Shown piece by piece: positions 19,653-28,409 of a DNA stretch of 64,000 nucleotides (position 1 is the first letter of the stretch; the number at the start of each line of letters is the position of its first letter). The position numbers were made by a program, and so were the translations under genes. The stretch lies in contig NC_009445.1 of the NCBI RefSeq assembly GCF_000026145.1, positions 1 to 64,000 of the forward strand, in the 5' to 3' direction. The notes beneath the pieces are model-generated. The model was not told the origin of the DNA and did not search any database. It saw only the letters and a list, made by a program, of their open reading frames with translations. Source of the stretch: Bradyrhizobium sp. ORS 278. GTDB taxonomy: Bacteria > Pseudomonadota > Alphaproteobacteria > Rhizobiales > Xanthobacteraceae.

Positions 19653-20570
19653 ATGAGCTGGCAGCCATCGATCGATCCCGAATTCGGCGATCCCGCCTCC
19701 TGCGATGCGCTTGAGCATGTCATCGTGCCGCGCACCCGCGATCTCGGCGACGGCTTTGCCGTGCGCCGCGCGCTGCCGCATGGGCGGCGGCAGATGGTCG
19801 GCCCGTTCATCTTCTTCGATCATTTCGGCCCGGTGCAGTTCGTCTCCGGCAAGGGCATGGACGTGCGGCCGCATCCGCACATTGGCCTGGCGACCGTCAC
19901 CTATTTGTTCGACGGCGCCATCATGCATCGCGACAGCGAGGGCAACGTGCAGGAGATCCAGCCCGGCGCGATGAACCTGATGACCGCCGGGCGCGGCATC
20001 GCGCATTCCGAGCGCACGCCGGACCTGCAGCGGCAAAACGGCCAGCAGATGCTCGGCCTGCAGAGCTGGATCGCGCTCCCCGTGGAGTCCGAAGAGATCG
20101 CGCCGAGCTTCCAGCACTACGCGGCGGGCGCGCTGCCGACCGTTAGCGACACCGGCTTCTCCGCGCGGGTCATCGCCGGCAAGGCCTTTGGAAAGGCTTC
20201 GCCGGTGACGATGGTGTCGCCGTGGTTCTATGTCGAGGTGACGGCGCAGGCGGGCACGGTGGTGCCGCTCGATCCCGATCACGAGGAGCGCGCCATCTAC
20301 ATCGTCGACGGGGAGATCGAGATCGCGCGCGAGCGCCACGAGGGTCCGCGACTGCTGATCTTCCGCCCGGGCGACGCGATCAGCGTGCGCACGGTCAAGC
20401 CGACCCGGATGATGTTCCTCGGCGGCGACGCGCTGGAGGGGCCGCGCCACGTCTGGTGGAATTTCGTCTCCTCCAGCAAGGAGCGCATCGAACAGGCCAA
20501 GCAGGACTGGAAAACCGGCCGCTTCGCCGCAGTACCGCACGAGCACGAGTTCATTCCGCTGCCGGAATAG
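19653..20570 (+). CDS. Pirin family protein
   Basis: The 305-residue protein is a bicupin of the pirin family. The metal site is visible in the first cupin: RPHPHIGLATVTYLFDG around residues 70-86 supplies two His, and AGRGIAHSERTP near 110-121 supplies a further His and a Glu. The C-terminal half includes FLGGDALEGPRHVWWNFVSSS around 255-275, also typical. Bacterial pirins include quercetin dioxygenases (YhhW) and modulators of enzymes; function here is not determined. The ATG at 19653 follows AGGAGCGCCCC. The stop is 39 bases before the purC start, so the two may be co-transcribed. Confidence 0.92.
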   Translation: MSWQPSIDPEFGDPASCDALEHVIVPRTRDLGDGFAVRRALPHGRRQMVGPFIFFDHFGPVQFVSGKGMDVRPHPHIGLATVTYLFDGAIMHRDSEGNVQEIQPGAMNLMTAGRGIAHSERTPDLQRQNGQQMLGLQSWIALPVESEEIAPSFQHYAAGALPTVSDTGFSARVIAGKAFGKASPVTMVSPWFYVEVTAQAGTVVPLDPDHEERAIYIVDGEIEIARERHEGPRLLIFRPGDAISVRTVKPTRMMFLGGDALEGPRHVWWNFVSSSKERIEQAKQDWKTGRFAAVPHEHEFIPLPE

Positions 20571-20609
20571 GCTATGGGGAGCGACGCTCCCTTTCGAAGG
20601 CTCGACACG

Positions 20610-21524
20610 ATGACCACGCTTCTCGCCAGCAATCTGCCGCTCCCGATAATCGGCCGCGGCAAGGTCCGCGACATCTATGCCGTCGGCGACGACCGCGTGC
20701 TGCTGCTGACCACCGACCGCATCTCCGCCTTCGACGTCGTGATGAACGAGACCATCCCGATGAAGGGCGCGGTGCTGACGCAGATCTCGGCCTACTGGTT
20801 CAACGCGCTCGAAGGCGTCGTGCATCACCATATGATCTCGGCCGACACGGATGAGATCATCACAGCCGTCCCCGAGTTGAAGCCGCATCGCGACGAGATC
20901 CTCGGCCGTGCGATGCTGTGCAAGCGGACCACGGTGTTTCCGATCGAATGCGTGATCCGCGGCTATCTCTCGGGCTCGGCCTGGAAGGAATATGCGGCCC
21001 ACGGCACGCTCGCCGGCGAACAGTTGCCTGCAGGTCTTGTCGAGAGCCAGAAGCTCGAGCCCGCGATCTTCAGCCCGGCGACCAAGGCCGAGACCGGCCA
21101 TGACGAGAACATCACGATCGCCCGGATGCGCGAGGTGGTCGGCGACGAGACGGCATATACGCTCGAGAGCATGACGCGCGCGGTCTATACACTGGGTGAA
21201 AAGCTCGCGCGCGAGCAGGGCATCATCATCGCCGACACCAAATTCGAGTTCGGCCGCGACAAGGACGGCCACATCATCCTGATCGACGAGGTGATGACGC
21301 CGGATTCGTCGCGCTTCTGGGCGGTCGACGCCTACAAGCCGGGCCAGCCGCAGCCGAGCTTCGACAAGCAGCCGCTGCGCGACTATCTCGATGCCGAACG
21401 CCGTGCCGGCCGCTGGAACGGCGACGCCCCGCCGCCGCCGCTGCCGCAGAGCGTAGTGGACGCGACAAGCCAGCGCTATCTCGAGGCGTTCCGGCGCGTG
21501 ACGGAACGGGAGCTGAAGGTCTGA
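20610..21524 (+). CDS. purC: SAICAR synthase PurC, long form
   Basis: PurC joins CAIR and aspartate in the eighth step of purine synthesis. The 304-residue product has the family motifs: [29 protein letters not shown] in outline around residues 13-42, the arginine-containing [12 protein letters not shown] near 113, NITIARM near 166, and DTKFEFG followed by [14 protein letters not shown] around 210-235. At about 304 residues it resembles the long yeast Ade1-type rather than the 235-255-residue form usual with purS/purQ in alphaproteobacteria, so it may be a second PurC. The start at 20610 is chosen over 20574 because similarity begins just after it. No other purine gene is adjacent. Confidence 0.92.
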   Translation: MTTLLASNLPLPIIGRGKVRDIYAVGDDRVLLLTTDRISAFDVVMNETIPMKGAVLTQISAYWFNALEGVVHHHMISADTDEIITAVPELKPHRDEILGRAMLCKRTTVFPIECVIRGYLSGSAWKEYAAHGTLAGEQLPAGLVESQKLEPAIFSPATKAETGHDENITIARMREVVGDETAYTLESMTRAVYTLGEKLAREQGIIIADTKFEFGRDKDGHIILIDEVMTPDSSRFWAVDAYKPGQPQPSFDKQPLRDYLDAERRAGRWNGDAPPPPLPQSVVDATSQRYLEAFRRVTERELKV

Positions 21525-21606
21525 GGATTCTAAGCTCACGCGTTGACGCCTGGATCGGGACTTTTTGTAGTAGCGCGCATTGTCGACAGTGTGCATCGTG
21601 GACCCC

Positions 21607-21760
21607 CAACCCCGATCCTCCCCGCAACGCGGAGGGGTCAATCCTGAGCCGCTCTGTTAGTCGAGTCCGAACTTCTCACTCGTCTGCGCGCAATCCTAGC
21701 AAGAGGTTCGCTCTCTCTTCTCCCCTCCCCCTTGCGCGGAGGGGTCGGGGGTGGGGGTCC
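21607..21760. repeat. CTCCCC/GGGGAG-type intergenic repeat
   Basis: Two hairpins, CCTCCCCGC/GCGGAGG near 21619-21638 and CTCCCC...GGGGTCGGGGG near 21722-21755, bracket a less conserved centre. A related arrangement occurs at 36551-36691. The ends are approximate. Confidence 0.55.
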
Positions 21761-21799
21761 GCTCGGCGAGCTCATCATGATGCGCACCAACACGCCCGC

Positions 21800-22258
21800 A
21801 GCGCCGTCGCGCCCGAGTTGATCAAGACAGAACCCTCTGAACTTGCCGAGGGCGCAGGGAAGGCCGGGAGCTGGCTGCTCCCATGGCCCGCGTGCGATAA
21901 AAGAATGCACGCGGCGGTCACCACAGGTTCAGCCGGAACATCCCGGCCCTCCCTGCGCGATGGGTTTACGTCTGCTCCGTGCTCTCCCCGGGGACCGGCT
22001 TGTTTGCCCCCGTCACGTCGGCCACGCGTCCTGTCACGGATCGCATCGCGCGGGGCTTGGCGCCAGCTTCGGGGCGCCAGGACCACACGGCTTGAACGTC
22101 CGCGGAGCTGTCCATCGTCCAGCGCATCAGCACCTGACAGACCCGCGGCCACCGCTCCCCGCCTCTACGTATCGTGACGACGCGTACGCCCCTCTGCATG
22201 AGGTCGGGATGCACGGAATAGATCATGATTTCGGAAAAATAGCAAGCCCAAATCTCGC
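21800..22258 (-). repeat. Long dispersed hairpin element, copy B (ORF open)
   Basis: Reverse complement of the element at 12257-12720. On the minus strand an 86-codon frame runs from 22226 to 21966 with traces such as VTIRRGGERWPRV and VWSWRPEAGAKP; it ends just before the hairpin part. I recall similar short hypothetical proteins from other bradyrhizobia but cannot check this. Outer arms in plus coordinates are GCGCAGGGAAGGCCGG (21852-21867) and CCGGCCCTCCCTGCGC (21943-21958, one mismatch). Inner arms are CCGCGTGC (21888-21895) and GCACGCGG (21907-21914). Against copy A the inner stem has one compensatory change. Whether the ORF is translated is unknown. Confidence 0.8.
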
Positions 22259-22285
22259 CTTTGCGAACCGCAATTGTTTGTTCCG

Positions 22286-23206
22286 CTAACAGCGTTCTTC
22301 GCGCGAACGCGACAAATGTCTGGCGAGAAACTCACTCAGCACCTCGATCCGGGCCGGCCGCACATGCGCGGCTGGCGTGATGAAGTACAACCCGCCGCCC
22401 GGGAGCTTCCAGTCCGGCAGCAGAATTTCCAGCCGCCCTTCGGCGACGTGGGGATCAGCGACGAAGCATGGCAGTTCGGCGATGCCGATGCCGTCCAGCA
22501 ATGCGGGCAGCAGCGCATCGATGTTCGTCACCGACAGCGGTCCGGTCGGCGTCACCGCGGCCTCGCGGCCGTCGGTGTGGGTCAGATGCCATGTCGCCGT
22601 CCGGGCGCGATAGGCATAGCCGAGGCAATGATGGACGTTCAGCTCGGCGGGGGTTTGCGGCCGGCCGTAGCGGGCGATGTAGTCCGGCGACGCCACCAGG
22701 AAGCGGCCCATTGGGCGCAGGCGCCGGGCGATCAACGACGAGTCCGGCAGTGCGGCGATCCGCAACGCGGCATCGAAGCCGTCGCCGATCAGATCGACGG
22801 TGGCGTCGCTGAGATGCAGGTTGAGCGTGATCTCCGGGTATTCGCGCACGAACGCGGGAAGCAGCGGGCTGACTTCGCGCAGGCCGAACGACATCGGCAC
22901 GGCGAGATTGACGGTGCCGCGCGGACGGCTGGACAGTTCGCGCGCGGCGCTTTCCGCCTCCTCCGCCTCCCGCAGCATGCGCGCGCCGCGCTCGGCGAGC
23001 GTCCGGCCGAAATCGGTCAGCGCCACCTTGCGCGAGGTCCGATTGAGCACCCGCGCGCCGAGCCGGTCCTCCAGGCGGGTGATGGCCCGGGAGACCGTTG
23101 CCACCGAAAGGTTCAAGGCGCGGGCAGCGCCGGCGAACGAGCGTTCCTCTGCCACCCTCGCGAGCAGGGCGAGGCCCTCGAAATCGGGTAAGCGGGTGCT
23201 CGACAT
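22286..23206 (-). CDS. LysR-family transcriptional regulator
   Basis: A 306-residue LysR-type regulator. The N-terminal winged helix-turn-helix is clear: VAEERSFAGAARALNLSVATVSRAITRLEDRLGARVLNRTSRKVALTDFG in outline, about residues 14-65. A periplasmic-binding-protein-like effector domain follows (about 90-300), with PRGTVNLAVPMSFG at its start and a HCLGYAYRARTATW segment near 200. The start at 23206 (MSSTRLPDFEGLALLARV) is preferred over 23233, which adds nine residues without similarity. It is divergent from the SDR gene and so probably regulates it and itself, the usual LysR arrangement. The inducer is unknown. Confidence 0.92.
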   Translation of the reverse strand: MSSTRLPDFEGLALLARVAEERSFAGAARALNLSVATVSRAITRLEDRLGARVLNRTSRKVALTDFGRTLAERGARMLREAEEAESAARELSSRPRGTVNLAVPMSFGLREVSPLLPAFVREYPEITLNLHLSDATVDLIGDGFDAALRIAALPDSSLIARRLRPMGRFLVASPDYIARYGRPQTPAELNVHHCLGYAYRARTATWHLTHTDGREAAVTPTGPLSVTNIDALLPALLDGIGIAELPCFVADPHVAEGRLEILLPDWKLPGGGLYFITPAAHVRPARIEVLSEFLARHLSRSREERC

Positions 23207-23213
23207 CCACTTT

Positions 23214-23257
23214 CCTGCAACGATGACTTTCAACTGTTTCTATATCGGAGTTGCAGG
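23214..23257. promoter_or_regulatory. Candidate LysR-type operator between divergent genes
   Basis: The 95-base gap between the LysR start (23206) and the SDR start (23302) contains an 8-base inverted repeat, CCTGCAAC (23214-23221) and GTTGCAGG (23250-23257), 28 bases apart. LysR proteins typically bind paired sites in such gaps. The assignment is inference from position and symmetry. Confidence 0.4.
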
Positions 23258-23301
23258 CGTTTCGCCATCCTCTGCTGGCCAACACGACAGGAGAGACCCC
23301 C

Positions 23302-24057
23302 ATGGCCCAGAAACTCAGCGAAAAGATCGCCGTCGTGACCGGCGGAACCAGCGGCATCGGCCTCGCCTCCGCCAAGCGCTTCGCCGCCGAAGGCGCCCAC
23401 GTCTATGTCACCGGCCGTCGGAGGCCGGAGCTGGAAGCCGCGGTGACCGCGATCGGCCGGAGTGCGACCGGCGTCCAGGCGGATGCCACCAAGCTCTCGG
23501 ACCTCGACGCGCTCTATCAGAAGGTGAAGCAGGATGTCGGCCGCATCGACGTGCTGTTCGTCAATGCCGGCGGCGGCTCGATGCTGCCGCTCGGACAGAT
23601 TACCGAGCAGCAATATGACGACACGTTCGATCGCAACGTGAAGGGCGTGCTGTTCACCGTGCAGAAGGCGCTGCCGCTGCTGCGCGACGGCGCCTCGGTG
23701 ATCCTGACCGGCTCCACAGCCGGCACCGAAGGCACGCCCGCCTTCAGCGTCTACGGCGCCTCGAAGGCCGCGGTGCGTGCCTTCGCGCGCAACTGGATCC
23801 TCGATCTCAAGGACCGGCGCATTCGCGTCAATACCTTGAGCCCCGGCGCAACCAAGACTCCGGGCCTCGTCGAGCTCGCCGGTCCGGACGCCGCGCAGCA
23901 GCAGGGGCTGCTCGACTATCTCGCCTCACGCATTCCGCTCGGACGCGTGGGCGATCCCGACGAGATCGCCAAAGCGGCGGTGTTCCTCGCCTCCGACGAT
24001 TCCAGCTTCGTCAACGGCGCCGAACTGTTCGTCGATGGCGGACAGGCGCAGGTGTGA
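23302..24057 (+). CDS. Short-chain dehydrogenase/reductase (SDR)
   Basis: The 251-residue protein is a classical SDR oxidoreductase. The NAD(P)-binding motif TGGTSGIG is near residue 13, and the GRR after the second strand (residue 38-40) suggests preference for NADP. NAGGG follows near 88, and the catalytic Ser-Tyr-Lys set is present as S in [10 protein letters not shown] (about 137) and YGASK (about 149-153). The C-terminus [18 protein letters not shown] is typical. The ATG at 23302 has GACAGGAGAGA upstream. It is divergent from a LysR regulator, the common layout for inducible SDR genes. The substrate is not determined. Confidence 0.93.
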   Translation: MAQKLSEKIAVVTGGTSGIGLASAKRFAAEGAHVYVTGRRRPELEAAVTAIGRSATGVQADATKLSDLDALYQKVKQDVGRIDVLFVNAGGGSMLPLGQITEQQYDDTFDRNVKGVLFTVQKALPLLRDGASVILTGSTAGTEGTPAFSVYGASKAAVRAFARNWILDLKDRRIRVNTLSPGATKTPGLVELAGPDAAQQQGLLDYLASRIPLGRVGDPDEIAKAAVFLASDDSSFVNGAELFVDGGQAQV

Positions 24058-24175
24058 AGCAAGCCATCGCCGTAACCGCTATATTGCAGCGAGCCGTTGA
24101 AGGTTATCGACCACGATTAGCACCGCGTGCGACGTTGCCGTACGCGGGCGCCTATGACCCCGTCAGGAACAAGTC

Positions 24176-24550
24176 ATGTCGCATTCATCAGACAACTACG
24201 ACCATCTTCTCCGGTCGAACCTCAATCGCGTCTTCAACGAGCGCGATCCAGCAAAGCGCGCGGAGGCGATCGCCGAGCTATTCGTCGAAGTGCCCGTCAT
24301 GTTCGAGCCGACCAACGTCGTCAACGGTCGAGCGGAGATTTCACGCGTGGCGGGCGACCTGCTTCAACAGTTTGGGCCCGATTTCGTCTTCGTCCCCGTG
24401 GGCACCGCAGTAGGTCACCATGGCCTGGCGCATCTGTCTTGGCAGGCTGGCCCGAAGGACGGCCCGATTGCCGTGACCGGCGCCGACGTGGCCGAGATCG
24501 TCGATGGCCGAATCGCGCGGCTCTGGGTGTTGCTGAACGCGGCGGCTTAG
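24176..24550 (+). CDS. SnoaL-like (NTF2-fold) protein
   Basis: A 124-residue protein with the layout of SnoaL/NTF2-like proteins: an N-terminal helical part with FNERDPAKRAEAIAELF around residues 19-36, followed by beta strands including VPVMFEP and FVFVPVGTAVGHHGLAHLSWQAGP, and a final VAEIVDGRIARLWVLLN. Such folds serve as small-molecule enzymes, such as isomerases or polyketide cyclases, or binding proteins; the activity cannot be read here. It has no signal peptide. It lies 118 bases after the SDR gene on the same strand and may belong to the same LysR-controlled unit. Confidence 0.8.
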   Translation: MSHSSDNYDHLLRSNLNRVFNERDPAKRAEAIAELFVEVPVMFEPTNVVNGRAEISRVAGDLLQQFGPDFVFVPVGTAVGHHGLAHLSWQAGPKDGPIAVTGADVAEIVDGRIARLWVLLNAAA

Positions 24551-24602
24551 GACGGAGCGATTCGGGCGCTCACTTCCAGTGACGCTGGAAAACCATCGAG
24601 CG

Positions 24603-24738
24603 GTAGGGTGGGCAAAGGCGAGAGCGCGCTCCATCCTGAGACGTGCTAGCGGTGGCGCCGTGCCCACCGTCTCGCGGCGAGCACGCGGCGCGACGGTGGG
24701 CACGCTGCCGCCTTTGGCGGCTGCTTTGCCCACCCTAC
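24603..24738. repeat. GTAGGGTGGGCAAAG-family intergenic repeat, full copy
   Basis: Perfect 15-base terminal inverted repeat GTAGGGTGGGCAAAG (24603-24617) and CTTTGCCCACCCTAC (24724-24738), with an inner CGTGCCCACCGTC / GACGGTGGGCACG pair. It fills the convergent gap between the SnoaL-like gene and the nitroreductase gene and could terminate both transcripts. Confidence 0.9.
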
Positions 24739-24760
24739 GGGGATTCACGGTTCAAGCCAA

Positions 24761-25438
24761 CTACTCCTCGAACCCCACGAACACCGTCGCGTCCTTCACC
24801 GACTTGCGCTCCGACACCACGGCGTTGGCAGGAAAATCGTGATCGGGCCAGCCGAGCGCGATGCTCTTCATGATGACCTGGTCGGCGGCGATTCCGGCAT
24901 GCTCGCGCACGACGGGCGACTGCATGATGCCCTGGCTGTTGATGACTGCGCCAAGGCCGCGCGACCAGGCGGCGTTGACCAGCGCGGTCGTCACGGCGCC
25001 GCAGTCGAACGGCGTGTCGTCGCTGCCGGCGAGCACGCGGTCATAGGTCACGATGATGCAGACCGGCGCGTCGAACTGGCGGAAGCCGCGCAGCACCCAG
25101 TCCTGGCGCTTCTCCTTGTCGTCGCGCGCGATGCCCATGGCGGAAAACAATTGCTTGGCGACGCCGATCTGCCGCTCGCGGTGCTGCCCGTCGAAGGGCT
25201 GGCCGATGCGAAACTCGCGCGACTGCGGCACGCCCGCGAGCATGCGCTCCGTGTTGCCGGCGCGGATGCGGTTGAGAGGCTCGCCGGTGATGACGTAGAA
25301 ATTCCACGGCTGGGTGTTCATCGACGATGGTGCGCGCATCGCCAGCGTGAGGATTTCCTCGATCAGCGCCCTTGGCACGGGATCGGGCTTGTAGCCCCGA
25401 ATGCTGCGGCGGCCGAGGATGACGTCATCGAATTCCAT
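24761..25438 (-). CDS. Nitroreductase family protein
   Basis: The 225-residue protein belongs to the FMN-dependent nitroreductase family (NfsB/Rdx type), which reduces nitroaromatics, quinones or flavins with NAD(P)H. The family start is visible as ILGRRSIRGYKPDPVPRALIEEIL around residues 7-30, then APSSMNTQPWNFYVITG near 37-53, and GLGAVINSQGIMQ near 160, with the final SIALGWPDHDFPAN. The start at 25438 (MEFDDVIL) is chosen because the extra 25 residues from 25513 are low-complexity. Its physiological substrate is unknown. Confidence 0.92.
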   Translation of the reverse strand: MEFDDVILGRRSIRGYKPDPVPRALIEEILTLAMRAPSSMNTQPWNFYVITGEPLNRIRAGNTERMLAGVPQSREFRIGQPFDGQHRERQIGVAKQLFSAMGIARDDKEKRQDWVLRGFRQFDAPVCIIVTYDRVLAGSDDTPFDCGAVTTALVNAAWSRGLGAVINSQGIMQSPVVREHAGIAADQVIMKSIALGWPDHDFPANAVVSERKSVKDATVFVGFEE

Positions 25439-25529
25439 CTGCGTGGTATTCCTGCCCTGAGAGTTCTTGCGCGGATCATCGCGGCTTTCCGGTTCCGGTG
25501 CAAGATTGGCCACGCACAGGGCCGACCGG

Positions 25530-26207
25530 CTATCTCTTCAACATCGTCACCACCGCTGCCGCCAGATCGGAGGGACTTTCCACCAGACGGCCTGCACCGG
25601 AGGTTTCCAACTCCTCCCGACCGCCATAACCCCAGAGCACGCCGAGGCTGCGCATGCCCACGGCGTGCGCGCCGGCGATGTCATGACGACGGTCGCCGAC
25701 CATCACGCCATGCGCGGCGGTGATACTCCGCTTCATGAGAATATGCGCGAGCAACTCGGGCTTGTGATCGAGCTCGCCTGAAGGCACCGAGCCATGAATG
25801 GCTTGGAAGTACGACGCCAGATCGAGATGCTCCAGGATACGGCGCGCGAACAGCTCGCGCTTCGACGTCGCGAGATAGATCCGCAACCCGGCGCGATGCA
25901 TCTCCTGCAGCGCCTCGCGAATGCCGGGATAGAGCGAGCAGTCGAACAGACCGATATCACCATAATGCCGGCGATAGACCAGGACGGCTTCGTCGACACG
26001 GTCGCCGCCAACACGGTCGCCATGAGCCTGCAGCAGCTCGCGCATCATGTCCTGCAAGGGCGGACCGATGAAGGCCGTGATATCCAGTGCTTGATCAGGC
26101 GCATGACCGAGCGACCGCAACGCCGCCAGCGCGCTCGCGGCGATGCCGGGGCGCGAGTCGATCAGAGTGCCGTCGAGGTCGAGCAGGACTGCGTGAACGT
26201 GGGACAT
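25530..26207 (-). CDS. HAD-superfamily hydrolase, phosphoglycolate phosphatase-like
   Basis: The 225-residue protein is a HAD-superfamily phosphatase. Motif I is DLDGTLIDS near residues 10-18 with the nucleophile Asp10, motif II is the Thr in YLATSK near 110, motif III the Lys in HKPELLA near 149, and motif IV GDRRHDIAGAHAVGM around 171-185. The order and the small helical cap between motifs I and II fit the Gph/YieH type. Gph-like enzymes remove 2-phosphoglycolate, but substrate range in this class is broad and cannot be fixed here. It is on the same strand as the nitroreductase, 91 bases before that gene's start. Confidence 0.88.
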   Translation of the reverse strand: MSHVHAVLLDLDGTLIDSRPGIAASALAALRSLGHAPDQALDITAFIGPPLQDMMRELLQAHGDRVGGDRVDEAVLVYRRHYGDIGLFDCSLYPGIREALQEMHRAGLRIYLATSKRELFARRILEHLDLASYFQAIHGSVPSGELDHKPELLAHILMKRSITAAHGVMVGDRRHDIAGAHAVGMRSLGVLWGYGGREELETSGAGRLVESPSDLAAAVVTMLKR

Positions 26208-26297
26208 GACCGAGCATAGCGCCCGGCCAGGGGCGCCGCAAACGCCGATGCGCCCGACCGTCGTATCAACCCCATGCAGGACGCTTCAGTCTCTGCA

Positions 26298-27161
26298 TCA
26301 GGGCCTGCCGAACACCCATTCGAGCGCGGCATTCTGCGCGTGCAACACGAACGCCTTCGACTGCACCGCGCGACAGGCGCGATGCCGCATCGCGTCGTCA
26401 GAAACCTCGTGCCCACGTGTCACGGGCGGGCAAGGCAGGAACTCCAGATCCGGCCGCAGGCCATCCAACAGCGCGGCCGTGATCTGATAGTCCTGCAGGA
26501 CGCTCGCCTCCTCTTCGATCGGCCAGCAATCCGTGATGATCACGTCGGCGGCCTGCAACGCGTCGAGATCGGTCGTGACGTGGAAGCGCGGCGACTCGCC
26601 CTGCGCATGCCAGCGCGCTGGGTAGACCTGAACGACATCGATCGGAAGGATCTGCGCAGCCTCGATCCACGAGCCCAGGATGTTCGCGGCCGGCGCCACC
26701 ACGGCGATCTTCAATCCGTCGATCGCGCCGCGCCGATGCCACAGGAAGGCGAGGTCACCGAGCGTCTCACAGGGATGGTTCTGCCGCGTCCGCGCGTTGA
26801 CCACCGGCGCCTGCGCCCAGTGGGACAAGGCATAGAGCAGCTCCAGCTCGGGCGTACGGCAGACCACCGCATCGAACCAGTTGTCGAGATAGGCGGCGAG
26901 ATCCTCCACCGCTTCCGTGGCATTGAGGCGGATCGGCGCGTGCACGCAGAGGCCGCCCATCGCTTGCACGCCGAGATCGAAGGCGGTGGTGTTGCGCCAG
27001 CCACCATCATCGACCACGAGCGCGATGCGCCGGTCGGCGAGCGCTTGCGGCATGGTGCGCGCCCGCCAGCAGACTGCAAGTTCCTGCGCACGCATCAGCA
27101 TGCCTTGGATATCGGAACCATCGAGGTCACTGAGGGCCAGGATGTCACGATCGCCCGTCAT
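26298..27161 (-). CDS. Divergent ornithine/aspartate carbamoyltransferase-like protein
   Basis: The 287-residue protein follows the carbamoyltransferase plan but with altered active-site motifs. Where ornithine transcarbamylase has the carbamoyl-phosphate loop S-T-R-T-R this protein has GGWRNTT (residues 53-59), keeping only one of the two Arg. HPC is kept but followed by Glu instead of Gln (129-132). DCW is at 211-213. The ornithine-site HCLP becomes PCPP at 243-246, keeping the Cys, then RGHEV. At 287 residues it is shorter than the usual 305-335. I infer it either uses a different substrate or is not a catalyst. It is divergent from the enolase-superfamily gene with 131 bases between. Confidence 0.75.
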   Translation of the reverse strand: MTGDRDILALSDLDGSDIQGMLMRAQELAVCWRARTMPQALADRRIALVVDDGGWRNTTAFDLGVQAMGGLCVHAPIRLNATEAVEDLAAYLDNWFDAVVCRTPELELLYALSHWAQAPVVNARTRQNHPCETLGDLAFLWHRRGAIDGLKIAVVAPAANILGSWIEAAQILPIDVVQVYPARWHAQGESPRFHVTTDLDALQAADVIITDCWPIEEEASVLQDYQITAALLDGLRPDLEFLPCPPVTRGHEVSDDAMRHRACRAVQSKAFVLHAQNAALEWVFGRP

Positions 27162-27292
27162 GCGCGCTCACCACGTCCAGGGATCACGCAGATCGATCTC
27201 CAAGCCCTCTCGTCCGCCATGCGCCGTCCGCAATTGCCCTCGCAACAGCAGCAGCATAACCTTCGCCAAAAATCCAGGGAAGGAACTGCGCC

Positions 27293-28381
27293 ATGGCACA
27301 GATCGCCGCGATCGAGACCGGCCTCTACCGCATTCCGCTCAGCGTCACGCTGACCGACAGCACGCATGGCGAGATGACGGCGTTCGAGCTGATCACCTGC
27401 CGCGTGCGCGATGCCGATGGCGCCGAGGGCACAGGCTACACCTACACGGTGGGCCGCAACGGCTATGCGGTGGCCGACATCTGCAGGCGCGAGATCCCTG
27501 ATCTCGTCGCGGGTCACGAGGCCGACGACACCGAGGCGATCTGGCACCGCGTGTGGTGGGGCCTGCATTATGGCGGCCGCGGCGGACCGGTGGTGCTGGC
27601 ACTCTCGGCGCTCGACATCGCGCTGTGGGACCTGAAGGCGCGGCGGGCCGGCCTGCCGCTGTTCCGCCTGCTGGGCGGCTATGACAGAAGCGTGCCGTGC
27701 TATGCCGGCGGCATCGACCTCGATCTCTCTGTGGACGCGCTGCTGAAGCAAACCGACGACAATCTCGCCAGGGGCTTCCGCGCGATCAAGATGAAAGTGG
27801 GACGGCCCGACCTTGGCGGCGACGTCGCGCGCGTCCGGGCGATGCGCCAACATCTCGGCGACGGCTTTCCGCTGATGGCCGATGCCAACATGAAATGGAC
27901 CATCGAGGAGGCGATCCGCGCCGCGCGCGCCCTGCAGCCGTTCGACCTCACCTGGCTGGAGGAGCCAACCATTCCCGACGACGTTGCCGGCCATGCGCGC
28001 ATCCTGGCCGCCGGTGGCGTGCCAATCGCGGCCGGCGAAAACCTGCGCTCGCTGTGGGATTTCAAGACCTACATCGCCGCCGGCGCCGTCTCCTATCCCG
28101 AGCCCGACGTGACCAATTGCGGCGGCGTGACATCGTTCATGAAGATCGCGCGGCTGGCCGAGGCGTTCAACCTGCCGGTCACGAGCCACGGCGCGCATGA
28201 CGTCACCGTGCATCTGCTGGCGGCGTGCCCCAACCGCTCGTTCCTCGAAGCCCACGGCTTCGGCCTCGACCGCTACATCGAGCATCCGCTGGTGCTGGAG
28301 AACGGCATGGCGCTCGCGCCGGCGCGGCCGGGCCATGGCATGACCTTCGACTGGAAGGGACTTGCGACGCTCGCCGGGTGA
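27293..28381 (+). CDS. Mandelate racemase/muconate lactonizing enzyme family protein
   Basis: The 362-residue enolase-superfamily enzyme has the MR-type catalytic set. The KMK dyad lies in IKMKVG near residue 165, the metal ligands are the Asp of DANMKW near 197, the Glu of LEEPT near 223 and the Glu of GENL near 249, and the His of SHGAHD near 301 pairs with the Asp of EPDVTNCGG near 272. Such enzymes abstract an alpha proton from a carboxylate, often a sugar acid, giving dehydration or racemisation. The exact substrate is unknown. It is divergent from the carbamoyltransferase-like gene, which may share regulation. Confidence 0.9.
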   Translation: MAQIAAIETGLYRIPLSVTLTDSTHGEMTAFELITCRVRDADGAEGTGYTYTVGRNGYAVADICRREIPDLVAGHEADDTEAIWHRVWWGLHYGGRGGPVVLALSALDIALWDLKARRAGLPLFRLLGGYDRSVPCYAGGIDLDLSVDALLKQTDDNLARGFRAIKMKVGRPDLGGDVARVRAMRQHLGDGFPLMADANMKWTIEEAIRAARALQPFDLTWLEEPTIPDDVAGHARILAAGGVPIAAGENLRSLWDFKTYIAAGAVSYPEPDVTNCGGVTSFMKIARLAEAFNLPVTSHGAHDVTVHLLAACPNRSFLEAHGFGLDRYIEHPLVLENGMALAPARPGHGMTFDWKGLATLAG

Positions 28382-28409
28382 GCCGAAGCGGAGCGCGCGG
28401 CGCAGCAGG

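Larger units (their letters stand above)
21525..22285. other. 761-base gene-free region with two repeat types
   Basis: Between purC and the LysR gene no conserved protein gene is visible. About 21607-21760 carries a repeat of the CTCCCC/GGGGAG type (CCTCCCCGCAACGCGGAGGGG, in outline, and CTCCCCTCCCCCTTGCGCGGAGGGG further on), and about 21800-22258 is copy B of the long hairpin element. The remainder has no recognisable feature. Confidence 0.7.

Noticed and set aside
19311..21641. Minus-strand open frame opposite pirin and purC
   Set aside because: Antisense to two well-supported genes and made of His/Arg/Asp-rich sequence typical of shadows.
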